From: Klebsormidium nitens | Taxonomy: Eukaryota; Streptophyta; Klebsormidiophyceae; Klebsormidiales; Klebsormidiaceae | Reading direction: 5' to 3' | DNA length: 59,639 nt | Assembly (NCBI GenBank): GCA_000708835.1 | Contig: DF237488.1 | Span: 1-59,639, forward strand | Part shown: positions 11,107 to 23,961 of the stretch, in pieces | Layout of the letters: each line of letters opens with the position of its first letter | How positions within the stretch are numbered: position 1 is the first letter of the stretch | Made by a program: the position numbers and the translations under genes | Notes under the pieces: generated by a model | Told to the model about the DNA's origin: nothing | Databases searched by the model: none | What the model saw: the letters and a program-made list of their open reading frames with translations, nothing else

Positions 11107-14100
11107 ATGTCGTACAGATTTGGCAGATCAGCAGGTCTCCTTGCTATCTGCATAATGGGTCTTATATGTCTTGGTCTCCTAGGGGATAGTCAGGCAGACT
11201 ATGTAGAGACAGCACCTCGACCTGGTGCCCCTTCTCCCCCTCTCATTCCCCCAGGCAGCTGCCCCCTCACTTTTCTGCAATCTGACATGCAGCATGCAAA
11301 GCAAGGGTGTTCCTCTGGTGAGTGAGTTCTGCCTTTTGATTGTTCTCTAGCCACTGAGACCTTGCAGGAGCTTTTCGCTTCGTCGTTTGGAAGTGGCCAC
11401 AGCATGAGCATTCCCCTCTTTCTGCTGAGCAAATGTGCAATGTATGATAGGCTTCAAAGGGATCTAGCTCCATACTTGGCCCGTTTTTTCTGAATCATAA
11501 CATTACCTTCCCCTAACTTGTTAAAAAGGCAAGGATGCTTCTGTTCGCAGGAACTTGAAGCCGTATCAACTCCCTGATCAAAACAGACATTTCTTTAAGT
11601 TTTTGAAGTCGTCTGAAATGCCAGATTCCAAACCTCTTTATCAATCCTTCGCGTGCATGGATGGAGTTCTGCTGAAACGAACGATAGTCGCATGCTAGCA
11701 CTGTAGCAGCATTAACTTGCTCTGCCTGGGGAACCTTTTCTCAACTTTGTCCTTGTGAGCAGCTCACATTCGGCTTTCCACGTGGCTCCTGCAGCATCCA
11801 TCAATTTGTATGGAGATTCTCCCACCAGCTGCTGCGGCCACCTCCAGGCACTCCTGTTTCAGAGCCGCGTGCGATACGCAAATGAGACTGGACGCCTGCT
11901 CCTGCCTCAGGCGTCGGCAGATGCATGCATTCAGGTACTTGCTGACGATCCTCGTCTCGCCAGGGGTAGAACTTTTTACGCATCAGGGTTGGTATGCAAA
12001 TTTGACCAAATGCATTTCATCAGCGAACATGTTACATGGTAGATGATTGATCCAGTGTTCTTATTGAACTCAATGTGGGGGGATCTTTTCTGATGTACAA
12101 GGTTCGTTTTTGCATACCGCTGCAGACCAATACTCGTTGCAAAGGCCCCAAAGCCTGACAGCCTGGTGTCTACCAAGCAGATATGCATCCAGGAATTTGG
12201 ATATACAGATGGTTCCCTCTCTCAAGCACCTAAATGCCAGCTTACCTTAGCCTCTTCCTTGCAGTTACAGCTATCCTATTTTCTCATGCATGTTTTAGCG
12301 GATAATGCTGGTAGTCCAATCTTGCAGAATAAAGCATCACTTTCCATTGCACAAGATGTCAACAGGCTGACCAACTTTGCAATTCTCATCAGGTTCTAGA
12401 TTCTGCGATGGCGGCAATTGGCGTACCATATGTCCGAAATTGCAGCATTACGAGCCAGGCGCTGTCGGAGGACACTGGAAAAGCCTGCGGAGACGACCTG
12501 ACAACTGTGTATGACTTCTGGTCTGCTGCAAACCACACCTTCCCAGGTGCGCTATTGGTTTTCTCGCGCTGTTGGACTCTCCCAATTAATCATGCATCCC
12601 AGCTGTCTGCTTTGGGGAAGCCTGGTCGCAACCTGCCTTTGCAGTCAGGATTAGTGAAGCAAGCAGTCTGCTGTAAACCGAATGGGCAACAACGAGGGAA
12701 TCTTGAAGCAATAGTCTCCATAATGGTTGTGGCGATGATTACCTTGCTGTCTTTTTCCATGCAAGACTTCACTTGAGCTGGACCATTTCACCTGCGCGTT
12801 TACCTTTTTTACAAACATTTGAAGGAGGGGCCAAGATGCATGATGTTGCCGAACATATTCAAGGCCGCTGAATTCTCTCTTCTCTAATACCAGGTACGGT
12901 TGGCATAACCTGTTACGGCACAACCACCGACTGCAGCGTCTGCACCTCCTCAATCACAAGCAAGATTATGTCACTCGGTAGCAGCACGACGGCGCTTCTC
13001 AGCACTTCCTCTTGCCAAGGTGAGGAGTGACCCCACAGCAGGACTCCCCATGCATGTGTCCCTCTGTTTCTCCCAGCGGCTGTGGTAAGGTGCCCCATTG
13101 CGTGCATGGCTGGGTCCTGTTTGAGCTCCATCTTTCATTTGTCTGGTGAAAGACAAACTCGTTGTTTCGCACCTCTGCCATGTATACCTCTCCCGACTCC
13201 CGTGATTTCCTGGATAGCAGATGAAACTTCCATGTTTGTCCACCTGACACACCCTCTTCTTGACCTGCCAACTCTCAAAATTGGTCTCAGATCTGATGGT
13301 TCTCCACAGTGATCCTGACAACCCCTCTACAGATTCATTAACCTGCAGAAAGGATATGACAAGGGCCAACGAGTCTCACTAACGACTCCCGTTGATATCT
13401 GGTGGTCCTTGTGTCCACGACTTCTTTGAATTTTCACCATCCGTTTACCCTTTCGACAGTCCTGTTCACCCTATAACTCATGTAATCTTCCCTAAACTGC
13501 AGCCCTCGCCCAAGTCGCAATGACTGCTGCCGCGTACCCCCTCTCCATCGCCAACAGGATGTCCCAGTGCCTGCACGGCGTGGACATCTCTCCAATCGTC
13601 TTGGCCAAAACATGCACCGCCTTTGATTGGAAGTCTGCGAACTTCACTTCGGTGGCCCTCAGCTGCGGACAAAACGTGCGCGCCGATCGCTGCTGCAATC
13701 TGGTGCTCGGGATGTACGGCCAGCAGCAGGCGTTGTACATGAACCGGACGGGGCGCTCGGAGAACCAGGTGTGTGCTGATGATCCTTTTCTTGTAAGGGA
13801 AGCTCCTGTTTCTGCAGGGTCGTATTTATTGCGCGTATCAGAGCAAATGGCAGTAGTCTGCAAATTCCCGTCCAGCTTCCAAGGACCATCCTCGGCAATT
13901 CTTTGTGGACTGACGACTTCTTTGCGTCAATATAGATCAGTGATCTAGTGAAGGGGGTTTTGCCAGGTTTAGCCAGGAGTCCTTGTTCATGTTTCTTCTA
14001 CCAGCACAAGTTTGGGGCTTCGGCCTGGCGGTGTCAGGTCAGCTGACAAGTGTAGACAGTTTCCGAAAGCAGTCATCTGTTGCACGCCAGTTTTCGGATC

Positions 14101-17100
14101 TATTCTGCAATCTGACATTTTTGACATGGTTTTCTTTCTTACTATCCTCCACTCGATTGCGATTCCATGTCAGAGGAGCACGTTCTGGACAAAGGGTCCC
14201 ACAGTGTCCATTTCAACAATCTGAGTCTGGACCAAAGTTTGTCCACCACTACAGAAAAGAGACACGGAGTTACGCAGTACTTCAGTTTGCGAGTACTAAC
14301 GTACTGATTCTACGCAACTTTCCTGAACCAAGAAGTCAAGGAGATTCACCATCATAGTCATCTAGTAGAGTCGCTCATCTATGAGGCCTTGCTTCGATGT
14401 CTGGGTCCCTGCCTGCCCTGCAAAACCGAGTGACATATTTCTGTTGTGTTAATCAAACCGCAGTTCCAGCTCACGGCGTTGCATTAACAGTCGCCGAAAT
14501 TGGCATATTCAAGCAGAATCAACAACGAATTTGCCCTGATATTGTTATCGAAACGCAAGATCATGTACGTTTACCTTTCGTAAAAAGAAGTGGAGAGTAG
14601 CCCGTTTCACTGCAAGGAACAAATATGCAAAAGCACAGCCGAAGCGAAACCTGTACATTCTGTCTCACACAGACGGCTTGTTTGCTGCAGGATGAAGTGG
14701 AGGCATGCGCGGCCGAGTTCCAGGCGGCTCTCACAGCCCACGGCATTCCGTCTACGGTCGTAAACACATGCCGCATCAGCGCGACCAACCTGCTCTTCAG
14801 TGTCGGCTGTTACAACTACACCACGATTCTCCAGCGCATTCCAGTAGGCTACTACCGGCAACTAGAGACGGCGTGCAACCCGTCGACGAGCGACTGCAGC
14901 CAGTGCAAGCCGACGTTTTTCTCCATCGGCGCGGAGCTGGCCAACACGACGAGCGTCGACATTCTGAACTCGTGCATGCTCATGTTCGGAAACCAGTTCT
15001 TTGGTTGGTTCCCAACCATGGAGGAGATAACCGCCCGGCTGAATTGTTACTACCAGTTCCCCCCGGGGCTGCAGCTGGGACTTCCCACCCCCCGGAAAGA
15101 CAGCGGCCCGAACGTCGCCCTCATTGCCGGCCTCACCGGGGGAATCGTGGGAGCGCTCGTGCTGCTCGGGGCGCTGATCGGGTGCTACGCGTGGAGGCGC
15201 TTCCCGCCGAGCAAGGCCCGCTGGAACGCGCAGCTGAAAACGCTCAGCCGCATCTCGTCGCTCCGGATGCGCGCGCACCAGAAACGTTTGGTGATCTACA
15301 GCCGGTGGCAGCTCCGGCGGGCGACCAGGAACTTCGACGCGAGCCGGTTGCTGGGCAGCGGGGGCTCGGGTAAAGTGTTCGTGGGGGAGCTAGGTGGGGA
15401 GACGGTGGCCATCAAGGAGGCCGTGTTTACCAGCAGCAAGGACGGGGCCAAGGTGAGGCAGCAATCTGGAGTACCGTTCCTAGGCCCTTGTCAGGGACTT
15501 CTGGCTGCAAGTTCATAGTCAACTGGACTGCTAATGGATGGTACTTGGTTGAGAAGTAGCAGTGAGACATCTTTGCTTGTACTGAAAAACGCTGACAGTC
15601 GCCAATTGTCTTCGGGAGTGTGCACTACTTGAGTACGCTCTCTGTGAAAACGAACGAAACAGAGTGATGGAGAAGCAAAGCGACCTTGGAAGAACTTTCT
15701 TAGCATTTGATTGCGACAGTTGCACGGTAATAAAAGGCTGGGTTTGGGTGTTGCAGGAAGCATGGAACGAGATTGCGACGTTGGCCCGCTGCCGGCATCG
15801 TAACTTGGTCATCCTGAAAGGTTGCTGCATGAGCGGGTCCCATTGCAGGTGAGTTCGCTCGCTCCATCTGAAAACACTGGGCTTGCAAAAAGTTGTTTTA
15901 GAGCCTCCGAGTCTCTCAAGTTGCACGTGCATCGAGCTCTAGTCATTGGCTTCCGCTGCACACTTCCGCCTCTTACTTTGCTCGTGGCGCTGTCGTGCTG
16001 TTTGCTTCAAGTGGTCATAGGTTCTGCCAAGCGTGCCGTCATTGTCGCACTGACGCCCCAGAAATTTTCATCGTCGGCCAGCAAAAGGCTTGAGGAGGGG
16101 CGCCCTTAAGACTCAGTCAAGGGCGATACACTTTTTAATGGTTGAGTAGAGGATCACTTCCGGTGTTTGGGGGGCACCGTAGACAAAGTTCTGTGCGGCC
16201 CCCTGCGACTGCTGCTCTAGTGGTCTCGCCTTCGATACTTCACCAGTATTATCAGCTGCTTGCAGCAGCTCAGCCGCACATTGAAATGCCATTCTCTGAT
16301 GCTTTCTTTTTCGTCACATTGAGGAAATACTAGACGGGGTTTTTGTCTTCCATCCGCTCGATGCGGGTTTGAGCCAAGCCGCTTCCGACAAAGCGGGGCC
16401 CGGAAATCAGACCAAATATCGGGTTCCGTCTGTTGACAAGTAAATTTGCGGACAATACAGAGAACTCGATCTCACCATTCGCCTTTCGAAACGTGTCCCG
16501 GAGCTTGAAAGTTTGATCCGCGTGCAGTCTCGTCTACGAGTACATGGAGCAAGGCAGCCTGGAGGATCACCTGTACGAACCGGCACACGTCTCTGGCAGA
16601 CCGACGCGGCGAGGACTGCAAGTCCACTTCTTGGACTGGCCCACACGCCTCAAGATCGCGACGGGGACTGCCAACGGGCTCGCTTATCTGCACGATGTAC
16701 GTTGCCTCTCATTCTCTCCTTTTTGCGATTTGAACCTTTGTTCCATTGTTTGCGCTGTAATCTTACAAAGACGGCGTGAGAACAATTAGAGCAATGATCT
16801 TTTCAGAGTCCTTAATGCGGCGATGCACATCCGTTCACAATGGCACCGTGTGTGCATTATCAGACTCATTCAGCTTTGTTTCTAGGCGTTTCTGCTTTTG
16901 CAAACGTGAGGGAGCCCCCTCGCACCCGAGCCGCCACGAAGCGGGGAGAACGTGTGTTTGAGAATACGCAAACTCTTTCTCTTTTGTACGGACGAAGACA
17001 TGTCCCACTTCTGAAAACGATTTCCTCATAAAGGAGACTTGTTCCGTCGTTCTCAGGAGTGCGAGCCAAAGTGCATACACCGCGACGTGAAGCCCAGCAA

Positions 17101-19319
17101 CATTCTGCTGACTACCAACTTCGATGCGAAGCTGTCCGACTTCGGGCTGGCCAAATTGACGAATCACGACGATACGCACGTGACGACTGGTAAGTGCTTT
17201 GCTTCTTTTGTCCGCTTTTACTGTACGAGAGATTCGCAGTCCCGCCTTGACTCAACGCGCAATTCTCACTTCACACTACCGGCACGTTGTCTGGTTTGCA
17301 CGACTGTCAACGAGGGCTATCAGCACTTGCGACCTCCTTTGACCTTCTTTGACCAGATTGCAATTTGGACAGGTGCTTTATTTGAGTGCCAACCCGTCTG
17401 AAGTCTTCGCACATCTTTCCGTTCCGATCCTCTCCGGTCTTCCGTCATTTTGGTGCCGGCCTTCTCCTGGTTTGTTGTAGGCTCTAGGGTTAACCAGGAG
17501 GATTTTCAGATTCTCCGAACAAGTTTTCATTGTTTATGCGGATCGTTGCCCCGCCTCTCGGTTTAGGTTTCTACTCTTTCCATGGATTCCCAATTGCAGA
17601 CGGTAGGGACAAAAATCACAATCTTTTCAGCATTGATACCCGCCACTCTACTTCTGTATCCGGCTATGACACCCACTTTGCCGGGTCGTGCGTTCCAATC
17701 GGATATGTGGTTCTCACGAGCACTACTAACTTTCTGCGGCTTCTTTGTTGCTTAACAAGCCAGAACTGACTCCCAACACACGAACTTGAGTGAGTCCAAA
17801 CCTCCTCTTCACTTTGCAGGGATCGCCGGCACTTGGGGTTACCTAAGTCCGGAGTACATGGCCACCGGGCAGCTGACCGAGAAGAGCGACATGTACAGCT
17901 TCGGGGTGGTGTTGTTGACGCTGGTGGCCGGAAGACGACCCACCAAGCCGGATGCTTTTGGGGGGGAGGTAAGCAGCCCTTTCCAAACTCCTCGTGTCTG
18001 TCCAACTTTTTCTGCTCTTTTTCCTTCCTTACTTTTTCAGCACAATCCGCATCCCGGTATTTTCATGGGTTCAATAAGATAGCGACACCTGCGCGCAGGG
18101 GGAGTCTGGAGCTTTTACGGCCATGTCCTTGACGTCATATAACTCGTGGACGCTCCAGGCGTCAGCTGGAGTCAAACTTGCGCTCTGGACGCTTCTGTAG
18201 GTCTGTCGGATTGACGAATGCACATGTCTAAAAAGTGCTCTCCGCAAGGTCGTAATAAGAATCGGGTCAGCATTGAGCTACACGCGTCAAAGGTGTGGCC
18301 AGCGTGGATTGGTTTCTAAAGCACGTTTTCTGGGCGACGCTGCACTCTCTCCATTCGCGTTTGACTCAACGTTCCGACTGCGAAGTCGTTTTGAAAGTCT
18401 GGTTCAAACGGAGTGCTTCGAGAAGCCACCTCAGTAACGGATTGTTTCATTCTTTTTCGTTCAGATCTATCTGCCGGAATGGGCCTGGGTCCTGGCGGAA
18501 CGGAACGAGCTGGGGCTGCTGGTGGACCCGCGACTTGATGGGGAACGGATCGAGCACATTGAGAGCATTGACCGGATGACCAGGGTAAGAGAGTTTGGCT
18601 TCTCCTGTATTCGGCATCCTTGCTTCTTTTCGCTCTCCAATTTTCCAAGAGGATTCCCATCGAACGCTGAAACCATTGAAAATAGTTGAAATTGTTCATT
18701 TTTGCATCTCGACAGATGTCGCTGCGCTGAAGCTTCTAGACCTTGCAAGGATGAAGGATGAACATACTTTTAGGTCTCGTGCTCTGAATACCACTCTCGA
18801 CGTTCTAGATGCAGATCCGAGTCGCAACAATAACTAGCACTTTATGGCAAACGCTCTCTTGCGCACCCCATGCAGCTCCTGCGTAAGATTCTGCATTGCT
18901 GCTGAGCTGGAGAAGCAGAACGCGTCAAACCTTCAACCGAGTTGCCGAGGGTCCTTCCTCTCCATGGCCGAACTGCAGTTGCAGCTTCCTCCTCAACCTC
19001 AAACACTGGACTTGTCTCACTTGCTGACCGGATAGAAATGAAACCCGCCTCTCTCTGTGGTGGTCAGGTCGCGCTGCTGTGCGTCCACGCCAACGTCAGC
19101 ATCCGGCCAACAGCCCGGCAGTGCGCAGACATGCTTGCAAACATGATGGAGGTGCCGCCTCTTCCGCGACGGCCCATGACTCTCTACACGATTGCATCGA
19201 TAGCTTCGTCGGAGTCGGGCAGTGCGTCGATGATCCGCGCACCACACCAACTGGCAGCGGACTTCGACAGTTCGTTGGGAACGAGCGACTCAGGGGGGGC
19301 CAGCTTTGTGCGGCAATAG
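11107..19319 (+). CDS. Receptor-like protein kinase with two SPARK-like ectodomain segments
   Basis: Twelve exons: 11107-11317, 11795-11934, 12393-12546, 12894-13019, 13503-13768, 14691-15452, 15757-15848, 16528-16696, 17057-17189, 17820-17968, 18465-18584, 19068-19319. All phases agree and give 857 residues. Order: signal peptide (about 1-30); ectodomain with Cys patterns [14 protein letters not shown] and ACIQ, then a second similar set ([26 protein letters not shown]), resembling the SPARK domain of plant receptor kinases; transmembrane helix about 440-466; kinase about 515-790. Kinase residues are complete: Gly loop [12 protein letters not shown] Lys about 541, HRD about 648-650 (RD type), DFG about 668-670, LSPEYMA. 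It should be an active plasma-membrane Ser/Thr kinase; the ligand is unknown. SPARK assignment rests on Cys spacing and is less sure than the kinase. The last four exons are duplicated downstream. Confidence 0.85.
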
Positions 19320-20344
19320 TTTTGTTGCGGTTAGCCAGGTTACGTGTTGCGGAAAAGTTGGTCGGTGCTGGGTGAGCGGAAGTCCGTGTAGATTATGACT
19401 CGCGAGCCAGGCGCTTTGTGTAACTTATGCTTGGACTATGTGGACGCTACGAAGAGGTCATTGATGAGGAGTAGTTCAGCGGATGCTCTTATGCTGACCA
19501 GAGATTAGGAATTTCGGGGGATTTTAGCAATTGTGTGTCCGTGCATGAGCGGATATTGAAGCGAGCCTCGAAGGTGTTGTGGACTGAGGCGTCGAGTCGA
19601 GGCCTCTAGCTGCTGGTTTACTTAGAACTTGTTGGCTACAGAACAGTCTGGAATCTGTGTTTTCAGGCATTTGGTTTGCTTAATGCTGCACAAATGAGCT
19701 AGTAACCGGCTCGTTTTGTTTTTTGTCTTGATACAGTGTATCAAGGATCGAGAGTCTCAAGGGTTCGTCTTGCATGCTTCATCTGCTCCAACTAGACACT
19801 TTTCAAGAGTTCCGACTGCATCCAGTTTGCACGAACCATGGCCCATGCCCGCTGATCCATGCATGCTGACCCCCTTCTTTGCGCGCCATCAAAATTGACT
19901 GCAGTAGCCGCAACTACGGTAACCAGAGCCACGTGTGTGCTTCATGGACGATACAGTTTCTGTGCACGCAAGGAAGGGGAGCGGTTGACGTTCGGATTTA
20001 GATTGGTTTGCCCGGGCGTCTTGCGAAAATTGAGAGTAATAATTCATTGATTGGTTCGTCTTGAGAACTTAGGGCTGGGGTTGACATAACCGGATTGGCC
20101 GCTGAGTAACACTTCGATGAACGATTTGTTTTCGTAAAAAGGTGACACACACGATGAGGGCGCAAAACAGACAACCGCATGGGCGACGAGGAAAGACAAT
20201 TGTCCGCTGATGAGACTGTGCTCCCTCCAACTCCCAGTGCCGAGACGGACGTGTAACTGCCAATACCCTAGAATGGACCTTTAAAAGGCCCCAAATCTTT
20301 CCGAACCCATGTCGTCTAACACGGACTTTCCCCGCTTTTGCCAG
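19320..20344. other. Spacer between kinase gene and its duplicated 3' exons
   Basis: No exon resembling kinase exons 1-8 is visible here, so the downstream copy lacks a receptor part and kinase N-lobe. It should hold the 3' end of the kinase gene. Confidence 0.4.
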
Positions 20345-22182
20345 GAGTGCACTCCAAGGGTTATACACAGGGACGTGAAGGCGAGTAACATCCTGTTGAC
20401 GCGTAATTTCGACGCGAAGCTGGCTGACTTCGGGCTGGCGAGAGTGACGGGCCTGGATGACACCCACGTGACCACTGGTAAGGAGAAGGCGTCTTGTTAT
20501 TCAAAAAGACGTGGTACTCTGTGGATAGCGGGAAGAGAACGAGATGTCTGAATCGTCATTGGCTGTCTCGATTTTCACGCCGTGATAATCAAACAACTTC
20601 TTTCGGCCTTTCAGCTCTTCTTCCACAGGCATGGGGCCTTTTTAGCGGCACATTTCCGTGGTTAAAAGAACCCGATTACGTCAACCCTAACGCGACCCCG
20701 ATCACCAGGTCCCTTTCCAAGCCTGGTGCCGTCCCTTCGGTCAAATGAATCTGACCACCGTTTTCTGAAATGCAGGGATCGCCGGCACGTGGGGCTATCT
20801 GAGCCCGGAGTACATGGCCACCGGGCAGCTGACGGAGAAGAATGACGTGCACAGCTTCGGAGTTGTGCTGCTGACGTTAGTGGCCGGGAGACGGCCCACC
20901 GTTCCAGACGCCCCGGTTGAAGAGGTGCGGACACGCGCGTCTAGTTCCTCTTTTCTTTTCATTTCTAGATTTTAGAGCCCTCTCTTGGAGAAAGGCGGCC
21001 CGCGACGCGTGCCAGTTGCATGACATTCGCGTGGAAGCATAAACTTTCGCATAGCGGCTGAGCGTGAGCAAAGAGCTTCAATCCGCGGGGCTTGAGTTTC
21101 TGCCTGCAGAGGTTAGTCGAAGATGCACGAGAAAAGTTCTCGCTCTTCAGAAAGGATACCGACTCTCGCGTTATAGGGACTCAAAGCCGGCGCTTTAATA
21201 CGGGGCAACAGAAAGCTAGCTTATCTGAGAGACGGCCGTACTCAGGAAGTGCTCTTGAATGAAACCCTGACCTTCCGTTCCGCTCAGGTCTACCTGCCGG
21301 AATGGGCCTGGGCCCTGGCGGAACGAAACGAGCTGGAGCTGCTGATTAATCCGCGGCTCGAGAGGGAGAGGACGGAGCACGGCGAGAGCATGGAGAGCAT
21401 GACCCGGGTAAGGGATCCGTTTCAAAATTGAAGCGCGAAGTCGAAACGCTCTTTGGCAGCTGAATCCTGTCACGCTTTGAGCCGTTCCGCAAGACCAGCC
21501 GTCCAGTAAAGCAGGAGGCGTCCGAAGTGATCGACGAACAGTTGTCAAGTTCGCTACTACTCACTCGACGTATGCGGTATGCCGAACCCTCGATGCTCCC
21601 GCATAACCAGCATGCACAGACGTGTTCGAAAACATCCGTGAGACGACATCGTTCTCCTAATACGAAGCCTGAATCTGACAGAGGAGCCGTTCCCTGCCTT
21701 TCCGTACAGTCGGAAAGCTTGTTCCCAGATTTTGGGGAAACGTAATCTGTCATGAATCTCGTACAGATTCTTGCATGGCGAAGCTTTCGTGGAAAAGGGT
21801 GAATCACGTAGTGGAAAAGTGAACCTCAATACGCGTTATGTCTGCTACGTTTCGATCAACCAATTCCCCCGGAAGTGCTTGACAACACTAACTTGCCCTC
21901 TTATGCGTCCACACCGCGGCTGCCGTCCGCCCGAGCATGCGCCAGTGCGCCGAGATGCTCTCGAACTCTCTAGAGGTTCCCCGCCTTCCGCTCCGGCCCA
22001 TGACCCTCTATACGATCGCGTCCATGGCGTCTTCCGACTCTAGCACTGCGTCGATGATCCGTACGCCTCAACAGTTGAACAGCGAGGCAGAGTTCTCAGA
22101 ATGGAGCGACTCTGCCGAAGAAAGTTTCAAGCTTACTGTTGTAACAAAAGATTCAGAAGGTTCCTTGTATGCAACCATCTGA
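20345..22182 (+). pseudogene. Tandem duplicate of kinase exons 9-12 (C-lobe only)
   Basis: Four blocks match exons 9-12 of the preceding kinase: 20345-20477 (133 nt), 20776-20924 (149 nt), 21288-21407 (120 nt), and about 21893-22182. The first three have exactly the parental lengths, phases and GT-AG borders, and all four frames are open. HRDVKASN and DFGLA are kept; SDMYSFG has become NDVHSFG. The last exon lost its acceptor: where the parent has CAG|GT the copy has AAC-TT with an in-frame TAA just upstream. A cryptic phase-0 CAG at 21943-21945 would skip about 18 residues. There is no start codon, N-lobe or ectodomain. It is either a decaying partial duplicate or an alternative 3' cassette, since exon 8 of the kinase ends in the phase the copy needs. 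Confidence 0.7.
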
Positions 22183-23961
22183 CAGGCCGGAAGCTGTTCA
22201 GGCAAGCCTTTCAGAAGATAGGCGTTTACTTGGTCTAAAGACGTGTTGGACTACGTAGTGTTGTGCGCAGATGACAGGGTTCCGGCAGAAAAATGTTAGT
22301 ATAGCAACGTACTAGCATGCGCCCTCAGTGGGACGGTCCTGAAGCAATCTATCAATAGCTCTTTCCGACAGTCGTGATGGCTTTACTCGGAGCCTCGAAG
22401 TCCGACTCAAGTCGAGTCTTGATGCAGACGTCGAACGGGCATTGACTATCCATATTTATCAACGTCGACGTCAGAAAACGATCACTAAGATCCGCGTTTT
22501 GCCTCTGTAGCGTCCCACACTGGTAAAGGCTAGTGCCCGACTAAGTGTATAGGAACAGTCTACTTATTCAATCAAGTCTCTGAGCTCGAAGCAGGAAGCG
22601 AGTCAAGTCTAAGTCAGGTGCAGTGTTAAGTAGGGAATGGTTATTGACGGTTCCATTGCATAATTGCACGAACGGGTGAGACGAGGCATCCATGACCGTG
22701 TCGCTTTCCCAGTGTTTCCAGATTGCGCAAGGCCCGAGGGATTATCATATCTGAACTGTCGAGTCCCTATACTTCTGTACTTATGCTTTGCATGCTTAAA
22801 AGTTGATTGTCCAGAGAGTCGAAATGGGAGCACCCTCCTTGGCTTGAGGTTGCATGCTCATGGTGCCAGCATTGTGTAATGGTCAGCCTGAGATACCATT
22901 AGGCAACATGTACTGGTCATTTCGGAGTCAAACACTTGAGCTGCCCCTTTAGACTTCGGGTAGACTTCGAGGCTGTGTAACTGAACCAGAATGACTAAGC
23001 ATGCACCGGCTGCCTACTAAGCTGTATCCTGGTGTATAAGAGATGTTCGAGCCTTCGATCGAGGCTCTCTAAATCAGAATTCAAACTGCCGCCAACTCGC
23101 TATTATGTTGGACGTCCGCGCCGTTGTGATTCTCGCCAATGGGAGTTTGCCAACCTGACGGTCGCCGGAACATCTCATGTAGATTGTGAAAGCTCAATAC
23201 GGTATAGATCATAAATAGAATGATAGTAGAACGGCCACGTCATGGCACATGAGCTACAGTGCTACTAGGACCTAGGACCGGACAAGCTCAGGACTATGCC
23301 AGCATTCCGAGTGGGCGGCTGCTGGATTCAATTGCAGTAGTGCAGAAGTGCAGGCGCGCGCGCGCCGGATACAGGGTCCGCTGCCGACTTGAAATGGTCG
23401 CTGACTCGCCTACATGGCCTGGTGACTGGTCGCCTTGACGGGCTGCCGTTCGCGCAAGCGTCGCTTCAGTCGGTGGTCTTACAGAGTCGAGTCTCGACCC
23501 TTCAATCTTCGTCCGAAACAGCGGGAGCTGCAGACATCAGAACCGTCAGAATTTTCAGCCGCCGGGAGGAAACCCGAAAATTACCGGGCGGAAAGCGGAG
23601 CTGAGGACAGTCCAGATGACTCTTAGCAGAAAAGCAGAGCTGCATCCGTTACAGGCGCCTTCAGCAGCTAGTGCAACGATACCAGGGCGACGAAAAGGGT
23701 GCAATCATATTCGTGCTGATCATCAATTGCCGAGTTTTCAAGCAGCAGCCGCCGTTGTTTATTTGCAAGTAGCCAGCTTTTGAGCTCCTTATTGCCCATC
23801 AGGATCTTCTTCGACCTAGTAGTTAGGCAACAGATTTACTGGGGATGAAGCTAGCATGTAACCTTGCGTGAAACAGTGTTGTCCGCCGCTGCCTATCTAT
23901 CTTGTTTTTGCTTTCAAAATCTAGTCTGGCTCAGCATCTGGCACGATTGAGTTGGAGCACC
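22183..23961. other. Intergenic region, nothing recognised
   Basis: No gene, RNA or clear repeat is visible on either strand. A CG dinucleotide run (GCGCGCGCGC) lies near 23353. The right end presumably carries the promoter of the YdcF-like gene. Confidence 0.4.
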
